Positions 1 to 6,936 of a stretch of 64,000 bases of DNA are shown here, one piece after another. Position numbers and translations under genes: made by a program. The first letter of the stretch is position 1, and every line of letters begins with the position of its first letter. Under the pieces are notes generated by a model. It made no database searches, had not been told where the DNA came from, and was given only the letters and a program-made list of their open reading frames with translations. Source of the stretch: Agathobaculum hominis (GTDB lineage: Bacteria; Bacillota; Clostridia; Oscillospirales; Butyricicoccaceae); contig NZ_JACOPK010000002.1 in assembly GCF_014288055.1 (NCBI RefSeq), positions 248,001 through 312,000 of the forward strand, in the 5' to 3' direction.

Positions 1-1199
1 TCCGCATGGCGCACCTCGCTATCGCAGGCTCGTTCTCCATCAACGGCGTATCCGCACTGCACTCTGAGATCCTCAAGGAGCGCGTATTCAACGACTTCTA
101 CAAGATCTACTCCTCCAAGTTCTGCAACGTTACCAACGGCATCGCACACCGCCGCTGGCTGTGCGAGGCAAACCCGGAGCTGGCTGAGCTGATCGAGAGT
201 AAGATCGGCACCGGCTACCGCACCCATCCGTCCGAGCTTCAGGTTCTCGCGAACTATGCCGGCGACAAGGAGCTGCTCAGCAGGCTCGGCGAGATCAAGC
301 GCCACAACAAGCAGCGCCTTGCCGACTACATCAAGGCGCACAACGGCATCGAGGTCAGCATGGACTCGATCTTCGACGTACAGGTCAAGCGTCTGCACGA
401 GTACAAGCGCCAGATGCTCAATATCCTGCACATCATCAGCCTGTACCACAAGCTGAAGGACAATCCGGATATGGCTTTCGTTCCGCGCACCTATATCTTC
501 GGCTCCAAGGCTGCACCGGGCTATGCCGTCGCGAAGAAGACCATTCAGCTCATCAATTCGATCTCCAACATGATCGAGAACGATCCGGCTGTCCGCGACA
601 AGCTCAAGGTCGTATTCATCGAGGACTACAAGGTATCGCTCGCTGAGATGATCATGCCGGCGGCTGAGGTCTCCGAGCAGATCTCCATCGCAGGCAAGGA
701 AGCATCCGGTACCGGCAACATGAAGTTCATGATGAACGGCGCGCTGACCATCGGCACCATGGACGGTGCAAACGTCGAAATCTGTGAGGCTGTCGGCCGT
801 GACAACATCTTCATCTTTGGCATGGAGACGCCCGAGGCTGAGGCACTCGCCGCCTCCGGCAACTACGAGCCGATGCTCATTTATCAGAACGACCCGGTCA
901 TCCACCGCGTGCTCGATCAGATGATCCGCGGCTTCGGCGACGGCGTAGACTACACCGATATCGCAAATCTCCTGCTCCACGGCGGCAACGGCGGCCCGGC
1001 TGACCGCTACATGAGCCTCAAGGATTTCGCGTCCTATGCAGAGGCGCAGCAGCGCGTAAGCGAGGCTTACCGCGATCAGGAGAAGTGGAACCGCATGGCT
1101 CTGATGAACATTGCAAACTCCGGCCGCTTCGCGGCAGACCGTTCCATCGCAGAATATGCGCAGAACATCTGGCGCGTCAAGACGAATTTCGCGTTTTAA
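1..1199 (+). CDS. glgP: Glycogen/maltodextrin phosphorylase, C-terminal part (5' truncated by window edge)
   Basis: Phosphorolysis of alpha-1,4-glucan to glucose-1-phosphate in the cytoplasm. The reading frame is open to the first base of the window, so the first in-frame ATG at 6 is internal; about half of a usual ~800-aa enzyme is present. The PLP-binding segment EASGTGNMKF followed by a TMDGANVEI stretch is the family hallmark, and its Lys carries the PLP Schiff base. The C-terminal catalytic motifs are intact and the frame ends in TAA. A family A hairpin element follows directly after the stop. Nothing upstream can be assessed. Confidence 0.95.
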   Translation, partial: RMAHLAIAGSFSINGVSALHSEILKERVFNDFYKIYSSKFCNVTNGIAHRRWLCEANPELAELIESKIGTGYRTHPSELQVLANYAGDKELLSRLGEIKRHNKQRLADYIKAHNGIEVSMDSIFDVQVKRLHEYKRQMLNILHIISLYHKLKDNPDMAFVPRTYIFGSKAAPGYAVAKKTIQLINSISNMIENDPAVRDKLKVVFIEDYKVSLAEMIMPAAEVSEQISIAGKEASGTGNMKFMMNGALTIGTMDGANVEICEAVGRDNIFIFGMETPEAEALAASGNYEPMLIYQNDPVIHRVLDQMIRGFGDGVDYTDIANLLLHGGNGGPADRYMSLKDFASYAEAQQRVSEAYRDQEKWNRMALMNIANSGRFAADRSIAEYAQNIWRVKTNFAF

Positions 1200-1421
1200 A
1201 AGACTGTCGAAAAACTTCGTTTTTCCGACAATCTGTGTTTTGACTTCGCAAAACACGAGTCGTCCGAAAGTTCCTATACAGAAACTTTCTCCCTCCTAAA
1301 GTAAAAAAACCGAGGTGCATGTCCTCGGTTTTTTTGCGTTTGCGCAGCAAACGCTATTTTATGCGCGCTGCCGCGCGGCTAATATTTCTGTGCGAAAGCC
1401 AGAGTTTATTGTTAGAATAGC
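1200..1421 (+). repeat. Multi-hairpin intergenic element, family A copy 1
   Basis: Directly downstream of glgP. A series of hairpins: an ACTGTCG...CGACA stem, a GTGTTTTG/CAAAACAC stem, a GAAAGTT/AAACTTTC stem, a terminator-like AAACCGAGG/CCTCGGTTT stem with loop TGCATGT, a GCGTTTG/CAAACGC stem, then a GCGCGC/CGCGCG stem. The same order recurs near 29.5, 9.8, 38.0, 42.8, 44.9, 55.8 and 59.0 kb with compensatory changes. The block has no coding potential I can support. Confidence 0.75.
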
Positions 1422-1447
1422 AAAAAGCACCTCGGAGAGGTGCTTTT
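1422..1447. terminator. Bidirectional hairpin terminator between glgP and pflA
   Basis: GCACCTC-GGA-GAGGTGC stem flanked by A5 on the left and T5 on the right. It can stop transcription from both convergent genes. Confidence 0.8.
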
Positions 1448-1450
1448 TCG

Positions 1451-2149
1451 TTACAGCTGCGCGAGCAGCTCGCTTAAACGTTCATTTGTCATGGCGGGGG
1501 TATCGCGCAGCGGGAATTCGAGGCCGAGCCGGTCGTATTTTTCTATGCACAGCTTGTGGAAAGGCAGAAATTCGAGCTTTTCGAAGTTCGGATAGCTTTC
1601 CGCCTTCGCCTTGACGCGGCGGAGATGGTCGAGGCTATCGGTGAGGCCGGGCACGACCACATGCCGAATCCACAGCGGTACGCCCTTCATCGCGGTCAGC
1701 TGCAAAAAGCGCTCGATCTGTCCGTAATCCGCGCGGCAGTTTTTGAGGTAGTCGGCTTTAGAGAGGAATTTAAGGTCGCACAGCACAAGGTCGGTGTGCT
1801 CCAGCACCTTCTCGGCCTGTGCGAGATTGCCGACGCCCGAGGTGTCGAGCGCAGTATGAACGCCGTGTTCATGCAGCTTTTCGAAGAATTCCGCGACAAA
1901 ATCAGCCTGCAGAAGCGGCTCGCCGCCTGTTACTGTCACGCCGCCGCCGTTCTTCCAGTACGGACGGAAGCGCAGCGCCCTGCGCACCAGCTCGTCCGCG
2001 TCGGTCGGCGTGCCGCCCTCGGTCAGCCAGGTGTCGGGGTTGTGGCAGTAGACGCAGCGTAGGGGACAGCCCTGCATGAACACCACATAGCGCACGCCCG
2101 GCCCGTCGACCGCGCCGAGGGATTGGATGGAGTTGACAAAACCGGTCAT
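1451..2149 (-). CDS. pflA: Pyruvate formate-lyase activating enzyme (radical SAM)
   Basis: Installs the glycyl radical on PflB using SAM and a 4Fe-4S cluster. The 232-aa protein starts MTGFVNSIQS and carries the CX3CX2C cluster motif at Cys28, Cys32 and Cys35 (MQGCPLRCVYCHNPD), followed by the GGEPLLQ motif typical of activases. The start at 2149 is preferred over an in-frame start 42 codons upstream because homology begins there and a purine-rich GGAAAGGAAG-type site precedes it. It lies downstream of pflB on the same strand, separated by a family B hairpin element that may set its expression lower than pflB. Confidence 0.95.
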   Translation of the reverse strand: MTGFVNSIQSLGAVDGPGVRYVVFMQGCPLRCVYCHNPDTWLTEGGTPTDADELVRRALRFRPYWKNGGGVTVTGGEPLLQADFVAEFFEKLHEHGVHTALDTSGVGNLAQAEKVLEHTDLVLCDLKFLSKADYLKNCRADYGQIERFLQLTAMKGVPLWIRHVVVPGLTDSLDHLRRVKAKAESYPNFEKLEFLPFHKLCIEKYDRLGLEFPLRDTPAMTNERLSELLAQL

Positions 2150-2164
2150 TTCCGCCGCTTCCTT

Positions 2165-2344
2165 TCCTGTAAAATGCTTTGTGCCCCCATATATATTGTT
2201 CCGCAGTTCTGCCGCGGAACAATACCGCTGCCCACGCCGTGTCGGCGCGGCCTCGTCCGCTGTACCCCAGGGCACCTTCTCTTGCCCTTTCAGGGCAATT
2301 CACCTTGTGCGGACGAGAGGGGGGTATCGTCCCACTTAGAGGTT
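2165..2344 (-). repeat. Multi-hairpin intergenic element, family B copy 1 (within pfl operon)
   Basis: Occupies the pflB-pflA intercistronic gap, in the orientation of the operon. Read on the minus strand: GATACCCCC, stem GTCCGC (rc of 2309-2314) with GCGGAC (rc of 2255-2260) enclosing a 48-nt loop insertion, then GAGGCCGCGCC, GGGCAGCGGTA and a TTGTTCCGC/GCGGAACAA hairpin. The order matches the copies near 10.1, 40.9 and 44.7 kb. The insertion contains its own GCCCT/AGGGC hairpin. Confidence 0.7.
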
Positions 2345-4573
2345 TTAGATCGCCTCGTGGAACGTACGCGAGATAACCTCGCGCTGCTGCTCGCGGCTCA
2401 GCTTGTAGAAGTTGACCGCATAGCCGGAAACGCGGATGGTCAGGTTCGGGTACTGCTCCGGATGCTCGTAGGCCGCCATCAGCGTCTCGCGGTTGAGAAC
2501 GTTGACGTTCAGATGATGCGCGTTCTGCGCGAAATAGCCGCCTATGATGGAGACGAGGTTATTAACCTGCTCGTCCTCGGTCTTGCCGAGTGCGCCCGGC
2601 GTGATGGAGAACGTGTTGGAAATGCCGTCGCGGCAGTAGGTGTAGCTCAGTTTTGCGACCGAGTTGAGGGAGGCGAGCGCGCCGGAAACGTCGCGGCCGC
2701 TCATCGGGTTCGCGCCCGGCGCGAGCGGTTCGCCGTGACGGCGGCCGTCCGGGGTGTTGCCGGTCTTTTTGCCGTACATGACGTTGGAGGTGATGGTCAG
2801 GATGGACATCGTGTGGATCGCACCGCGGTACAGCGGGAACTGGGTGAGCGCCTGATAGAACTTCTCGACCTGCTCGCAGGCGATGCTGTCTACGCGGTCA
2901 TCGTCGTTGCCGAACTTCGGAAAGTCGCCCTCGATCTCGAAATCGACGATAATGCCGTTTTCCGGGTTGCGGATGGGCTTTACCTTCGCGTACTTGATCG
3001 CGGAGAGCGAGTCTGCCATGCAGCTCATGCCGGCGATGCCAAACGCCATCAGGCGGCGGACCTCGGTGTCATGCAGCGCCATCTGGCTCTTCTCGTAGGC
3101 GTACTTGTCGTGCATATAGTGGATGGTGTTCATCGCGGAGACATAGGTCTTGGCCAGCCACGGACGGTAGATGTCCATGCGGCGGAGAACCTCCTCGTAA
3201 TCGAGAACGTCGCCCTCCATGACCGGCATCTCCGGGCCGACCTGCTCGAACTTGTTCTCGTCACGGCCGCCGTTGATCGCCATCATCATCAGCTTCGCAA
3301 TGTTGGCGCGTGCGCCGAAGAACTGCATATCCTTGCCGACGCGCATCGCGGAGACGCAGCAAGCGATCGCGTAATCGTCGCCGTAGTACGGGCGCATGAC
3401 GTCGTCGTTCTCATACTGGAGCGCATCGGTGTCGATGGAGACCTTTGCGATGAACTTTTTCCAGTTCTCCGGCAGGTTTTCGCTCCACAGAACGGTGAGG
3501 TTGGGCTCGGCTGCGGCGTTCAGGTTGTACAGGGTGTTCAGCATGCGGTAGCTGTTCTTCGTGACCATGTGGCGGCCGTCCTCGCCGATGCCGCCGACGG
3601 CCTCGGTGATCCACATCGGGTCGCCGCCGAACAGCTCGTTGTACTCCGGGGTGCGCAGGTGGCGCGCCATGCGCAGATGCAGCACGAAATCGTCCATGAT
3701 CTCCTGCGCCTCGCTCTCGGTCATCAGACCGGCCTCAATGTCGCGCTCAAAGTAGATGTCGAGGAAGGTGGAGGTGCGGCCGAGGCTCATCGCCGCGCCG
3801 TTCTGCTCCTTGATGCCGGCAAGATAGCCGAAGTACAGCCACTGAACGGCCTCCTTCGCGTTCTCAGCCGGACGGGAGATGTCGAAGCCGTAGGACGCCG
3901 CCATCGCGATCATGTCCTTCAGCGCCTTGATCTGGTCGGAAAGCTCCTCTGCACAGCGGATCTCCTTCTCGGTGGTGGGTACTTCGCCGAGGGCATCCTT
4001 GTCCTTCTGCTTCTCCTCGATCAGACGGTTCACGCCGTACAGCGCAACGCGGCGGTAGTCGCCGATGATGCGGCCGCGGCCGTAGGCGTCCGGCAGACCG
4101 GTCAGCAGACCGACATGACGCGCCTCGCGGACGTCCTTGGTGTACGCAGAGAATACGCCGTCATTGTGGGTCTTGTGATACTTGAACTCCTCCTCGATCT
4201 TCGGGGAGACCTCGTAGCCGTACTGTTTGCAGGCGTCGCGCACCATACGCATGCCGCCGAACGGGTTGCATGCACGCTTCAGCGGCTCGTCGGTCTGGAG
4301 ACCGACGATGATCTCGCTGTCCTTGTCGAGGTAGCCGGGACCGAACGCGGTGATGGTGATGACGGTTTCGGTGTCGATGTTGCGGACGCCGCCCTTTTCG
4401 CGCTCCTCGGCGAGCAGGGCATCGAACTTCTCGCGCAGAGCGGTCGTGCGTGCGGTAGCCGGCGCGAGGAAAGCGCTGTCGCCGTCATACGGGGTGTAGT
4501 TCTTCTGGATAAAGTCGCGGACGTTGATCCCGGTCTCCCAGTCGCCGCCATTGAAGTTGTTCCATGCGTTCAT
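2345..4573 (-). CDS. pflB: Formate C-acetyltransferase (pyruvate formate-lyase)
   Basis: Converts pyruvate and CoA to acetyl-CoA and formate in anaerobic fermentation. The protein is 742 aa, the usual length. The adjacent catalytic cysteines are in IACCVSAMRVG, and the glycyl radical motif RVSGYAVNF lies near the C-terminus (Gly about residue 717). The start at 4573 (MNAWNNFNGG) follows GGGAGGAA at good spacing; the longer upstream reading frame lacks support. The activase pflA is downstream. A sigma-A-like promoter is seen at 4792-4820, leaving a leader of roughly 210 nt. Confidence 0.97.
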   Translation of the reverse strand: MNAWNNFNGGDWETGINVRDFIQKNYTPYDGDSAFLAPATARTTALREKFDALLAEEREKGGVRNIDTETVITITAFGPGYLDKDSEIIVGLQTDEPLKRACNPFGGMRMVRDACKQYGYEVSPKIEEEFKYHKTHNDGVFSAYTKDVREARHVGLLTGLPDAYGRGRIIGDYRRVALYGVNRLIEEKQKDKDALGEVPTTEKEIRCAEELSDQIKALKDMIAMAASYGFDISRPAENAKEAVQWLYFGYLAGIKEQNGAAMSLGRTSTFLDIYFERDIEAGLMTESEAQEIMDDFVLHLRMARHLRTPEYNELFGGDPMWITEAVGGIGEDGRHMVTKNSYRMLNTLYNLNAAAEPNLTVLWSENLPENWKKFIAKVSIDTDALQYENDDVMRPYYGDDYAIACCVSAMRVGKDMQFFGARANIAKLMMMAINGGRDENKFEQVGPEMPVMEGDVLDYEEVLRRMDIYRPWLAKTYVSAMNTIHYMHDKYAYEKSQMALHDTEVRRLMAFGIAGMSCMADSLSAIKYAKVKPIRNPENGIIVDFEIEGDFPKFGNDDDRVDSIACEQVEKFYQALTQFPLYRGAIHTMSILTITSNVMYGKKTGNTPDGRRHGEPLAPGANPMSGRDVSGALASLNSVAKLSYTYCRDGISNTFSITPGALGKTEDEQVNNLVSIIGGYFAQNAHHLNVNVLNRETLMAAYEHPEQYPNLTIRVSGYAVNFYKLSREQQREVISRTFHEAI

Positions 4574-4791
4574 TGCAATATTCCTCCCATTTGTGGTCGC
4601 TGTCCCTTTTATTCTGCCCCGAAAAGAGCAACAAAAAAAGGACAGCATCGCGTTAAAAATAATCACGACACTGCCCAGACGGTCGGCATGAAAACAGGTA
4701 CAGGCGCACCTGTCTCTGATACGGAACTTCCTGCTCCCCGGTGGTTTGCGCTCCACCTTGTCCGTCAGTTGCAGGAAATCTGTCTGCCACT

Positions 4792-4820
4792 ATGTTAGCA
4801 CAAAAGCGCGGTGCAGGCAA
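4792..4820 (-). promoter_or_regulatory. Putative pflB promoter
   Basis: On the minus strand: TTGCCT, 17-bp spacer ending TGC, then TAACAT, i.e. an extended -10. It drives a long untranslated leader to pflB. I found no clear Rex or Fnr-like site, but the leader (4574-4785) could hold one. Confidence 0.5.
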
Positions 4821-4926
4821 GCGGGCAAAACGCCGAAAAAAACAGGCGCAAACAGACGGAAACTGCATTCGGGGTAAAAAAACGGCGGTTTGGAGAATTA
4901 TTCTTGGCATTTGTCGGTATTTTTGC

Positions 4927-4978
4927 ATAAGAAAAACGATGCGTTCGCCTGCACATGGCAAGTATTTCGCATCGTTTG
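4927..4978 (-). terminator. Terminator of the ppa-dus operon
   Basis: AAACGATGCG/CGCATCGTTT stem followed on the minus strand by TTTTTCTT, about 50 nt downstream of the dus stop codon. Confidence 0.6.
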
Positions 4979-5028
4979 TCTGATTTGGATATTGTGCATA
5001 GTCTGTTTCGGCGCGAAGGCGCACAGCG

Positions 5029-5997
5029 TTACGCCGGGCGGAACCACGCCGGAACGGCATTCCCGCGCACCTCGCACGAGCAAAAGAGCGCCGCCGCCGC
5101 ACGTTCGAATTCCTCGGCATTTTTTGCCTTTTTGATGGATTTCTGGAGCTTTTCGCTGTTTTCGAACAGGTTTCCGAAGTAAAACCACAGCTCCTTCATG
5201 CGCAGCACGGCAATGCGGCTGTCGCCGAAGGCATCGCAGTAGCGCGCGAAAAGGGTGTCGTGAAACGCCTGAAGCCGGGCGCTGCCGGCGCGTTCGCCGC
5301 CGCGGACGCGCGTCACGAGCGAGGGGTCGCCGAGCAGGCCGCGGCCGAGCATGAGCGCGGAAAGCGATGGATAGCGTTCGATCGTTTCCTGTATGCCGCG
5401 CTCACTGACCAGATCGCCGTTATAGCAGACCGGCATGGGGCAGTGCGGCAGCGCGGCGGCGAAGGCGTCCTCGCGGACGCGGCCCTTGTAGAAGTCCTGC
5501 CGCACGCGCGGATGAATGGTCAGCTCCGCAACGGGATAGCGGCTGTAAATCTCGAGCAGCGCCTCGAATTCCGCCGGATCGTGTACGCCGAGCCGGGTCT
5601 TGATAGAGATCGGAACCGTGCAGGCGGAGAAAACAGCATCCAGAAAGCGGTCGAGCTCGTCGGGATGGGCGAGAAAGCCTGCACCCTTGCCCTTCGCGGT
5701 CACGGTGCCCGACGGGCAGCCGAGATTGAGGTTGACCTCGGCATAGCCGAGCGAGGCGAGGGTGTTCGCCGCCCAGATAAAGTCGGCGGCCGTCCGGGTG
5801 AGCAGCTGCGGCACAGCCGGCACGCCCTCGTTGTATTCGGGCAGCACATCGCGCTTCTGCCGCGGCGTCAGCTTTTCCTGCGTCGTCGGGGTGATGAACG
5901 GCATGAAGTATTTGTCGATGCCGGGGAAAAATTCGTGGTGGGTGCGGCGGAATACTGCACCGGTGATGCCCTCCATCGGGGCAAAGTAATAGTTCAT
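5029..5997 (-). CDS. dus: tRNA-dihydrouridine synthase
   Basis: FMN/NADPH-dependent reduction of uridines in the tRNA D-loop. The 322-aa protein opens with MNYYFAPMEGITG, the Dus FMN-binding start, and contains the catalytic-Cys segment NLNLGCPSGTV followed by an AGFLAHPDEL stretch and IKTRLG. The start at 5997 follows AAGGAGGA; a start six codons upstream would overlap ppa. The gap to ppa is 18 nt, indicating one operon. Subtype is not resolved; the MNYYFAP start resembles short Firmicute Dus proteins rather than classical DusB. Confidence 0.9.
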   Translation of the reverse strand: MNYYFAPMEGITGAVFRRTHHEFFPGIDKYFMPFITPTTQEKLTPRQKRDVLPEYNEGVPAVPQLLTRTAADFIWAANTLASLGYAEVNLNLGCPSGTVTAKGKGAGFLAHPDELDRFLDAVFSACTVPISIKTRLGVHDPAEFEALLEIYSRYPVAELTIHPRVRQDFYKGRVREDAFAAALPHCPMPVCYNGDLVSERGIQETIERYPSLSALMLGRGLLGDPSLVTRVRGGERAGSARLQAFHDTLFARYCDAFGDSRIAVLRMKELWFYFGNLFENSEKLQKSIKKAKNAEEFERAAAALFCSCEVRGNAVPAWFRPA

Positions 5998-6015
5998 GCG
6001 GTCCTCCTTGGGCAT

Positions 6016-6573
6016 TTACGGTTCGAGCGCCGGCTCTACCCTGCCGCAGAAATGAATTTCGTACTGCTCGATGCAGCGGCGGATGACCTCCTGCGCCTGC
6101 TCGCTGCCGAGTGCGTCCGAGGTCGCGGTGTGCTTGTGTTCGAGCGCCTTGTAGATCTCGAAAAAGTGCGAAATTTCGCTGGCGCAGTGCGGCGGAATCT
6201 CGCTTATGTCCTTGTAAAAGTTCCAGGTCGGATCCTGAAAGGGAACGGCGATGATCTTGTCGTCGATCGCGTCGCCGTCGATCATGCGCATCGTGCCGAT
6301 GGGGTAGCAGTCGACCTCGACCATGGGGTCGAGCGTTTCCGAGCAAAAGACCAGAACGTCGAGCGGATCGCCGTCATCGGCATAAGTACGCGGAATAAAG
6401 CCGTAATTCGCCGGATAATGCGTCGAGGTGTACAGGATTCGGTCGAGACGCAGCAGCCCGGTCTTTTTGTCCAGCTCGTATTTTTTCTTGCTGCCGGCCG
6501 GGATCTCGATAACGGCGGTGAAATGCGTCGGGGTGATCGCGTGGGGGTCGATGTCATGCCAGATGTTTCTCAT
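6016..6573 (-). CDS. ppa: Inorganic pyrophosphatase, family I
   Basis: Hydrolyses pyrophosphate to phosphate. The 185-aa length fits soluble family I enzymes. The metal-binding signature is visible as DDGDPLDVLV, preceded by the conserved YPANYGFIPRTY segment. The start has AGGAGGA upstream. A strong promoter lies 34 nt upstream of the start. It is the first gene of a two-gene unit with dus. Confidence 0.95.
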   Translation of the reverse strand: MRNIWHDIDPHAITPTHFTAVIEIPAGSKKKYELDKKTGLLRLDRILYTSTHYPANYGFIPRTYADDGDPLDVLVFCSETLDPMVEVDCYPIGTMRMIDGDAIDDKIIAVPFQDPTWNFYKDISEIPPHCASEISHFFEIYKALEHKHTATSDALGSEQAQEVIRRCIEQYEIHFCGRVEPALEP

Positions 6574-6606
6574 ATCCTGAATATCCTCCTGTATTTAATA
6601 TATACA

Positions 6607-6635
6607 AGTATAACAGAAAAATAATTCACTTGCAA
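6607..6635 (-). promoter_or_regulatory. ppa-dus promoter
   Basis: Minus-strand TTGCAA, 17-bp spacer, TATACT. Good sigma-A match just upstream of the ppa ribosome binding site. The divergent segment 6636-6848 shows no supportable gene. Confidence 0.75.
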
Positions 6636-6848
6636 TCGTTTGAGAGGTGATAATTAAGGAAAAACAAAACGAAAATGAATAATACTGAGATATATCCTGC
6701 ATAACGAAGACTGACGGACGCCTGTCTCCGCGCATCAGCCGCCGCAGAAGAAGAAAACGGAGGAGAGGGATGACGCGGCACGCGGAATATCCTGCAAAAT
6801 GTGCAGTTTTGGTCGATTTCTTTTGTGCATATTTTTAGACAGGGGATA

Positions 6849-6877
6849 TTGACAAAGCAGCCTGTGTGTTTTAATAT
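6849..6877 (+). promoter_or_regulatory. Promoter of the metal-exporting ATPase
   Basis: Perfect -35 TTGACA, 17-bp spacer, -10 TAATAT. The predicted transcription start lies in the adjacent palindrome. Confidence 0.85.
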
Positions 6878-6886
6878 GAATACATG

Positions 6887-6912
6887 AACATATGAGCAAT
6901 TGTTCATATGTT
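6887..6912. promoter_or_regulatory. ArsR/SmtB-type operator (26-bp palindrome)
   Basis: Two abutting 13-bp arms, AACATATGAGCAA and TTGTTCATATGTT, with one mismatch. The TGAACA...TGTTCA/ATATG pattern resembles SmtB/CadC/ArsR operators. Overlapping the predicted transcription start, it would repress until metal binds the regulator. No ArsR-family gene is present in the window. Confidence 0.7.
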
Positions 6913-6936
6913 ATTCCGAATAAGGAGGCGACAGCA

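Noticed and set aside
2123..4798. 891-codon open frame opposite pflB (plus strand)
   Set aside because: Antisense shadow of pflB and its leader created by codon bias; no SD and no protein family pattern.
6770..6838. 22-codon frame with a GGAGGAGAGGG-like SD upstream of the metal ATPase promoter
   Set aside because: Too short, no promoter of its own, and Cys/Phe-rich composition typical of non-coding sequence.
6626..6907. 93-codon minus-strand frame in the ppa/ATPase divergent region
   Set aside because: Overlaps both divergent promoters and the operator; no SD or family resemblance.
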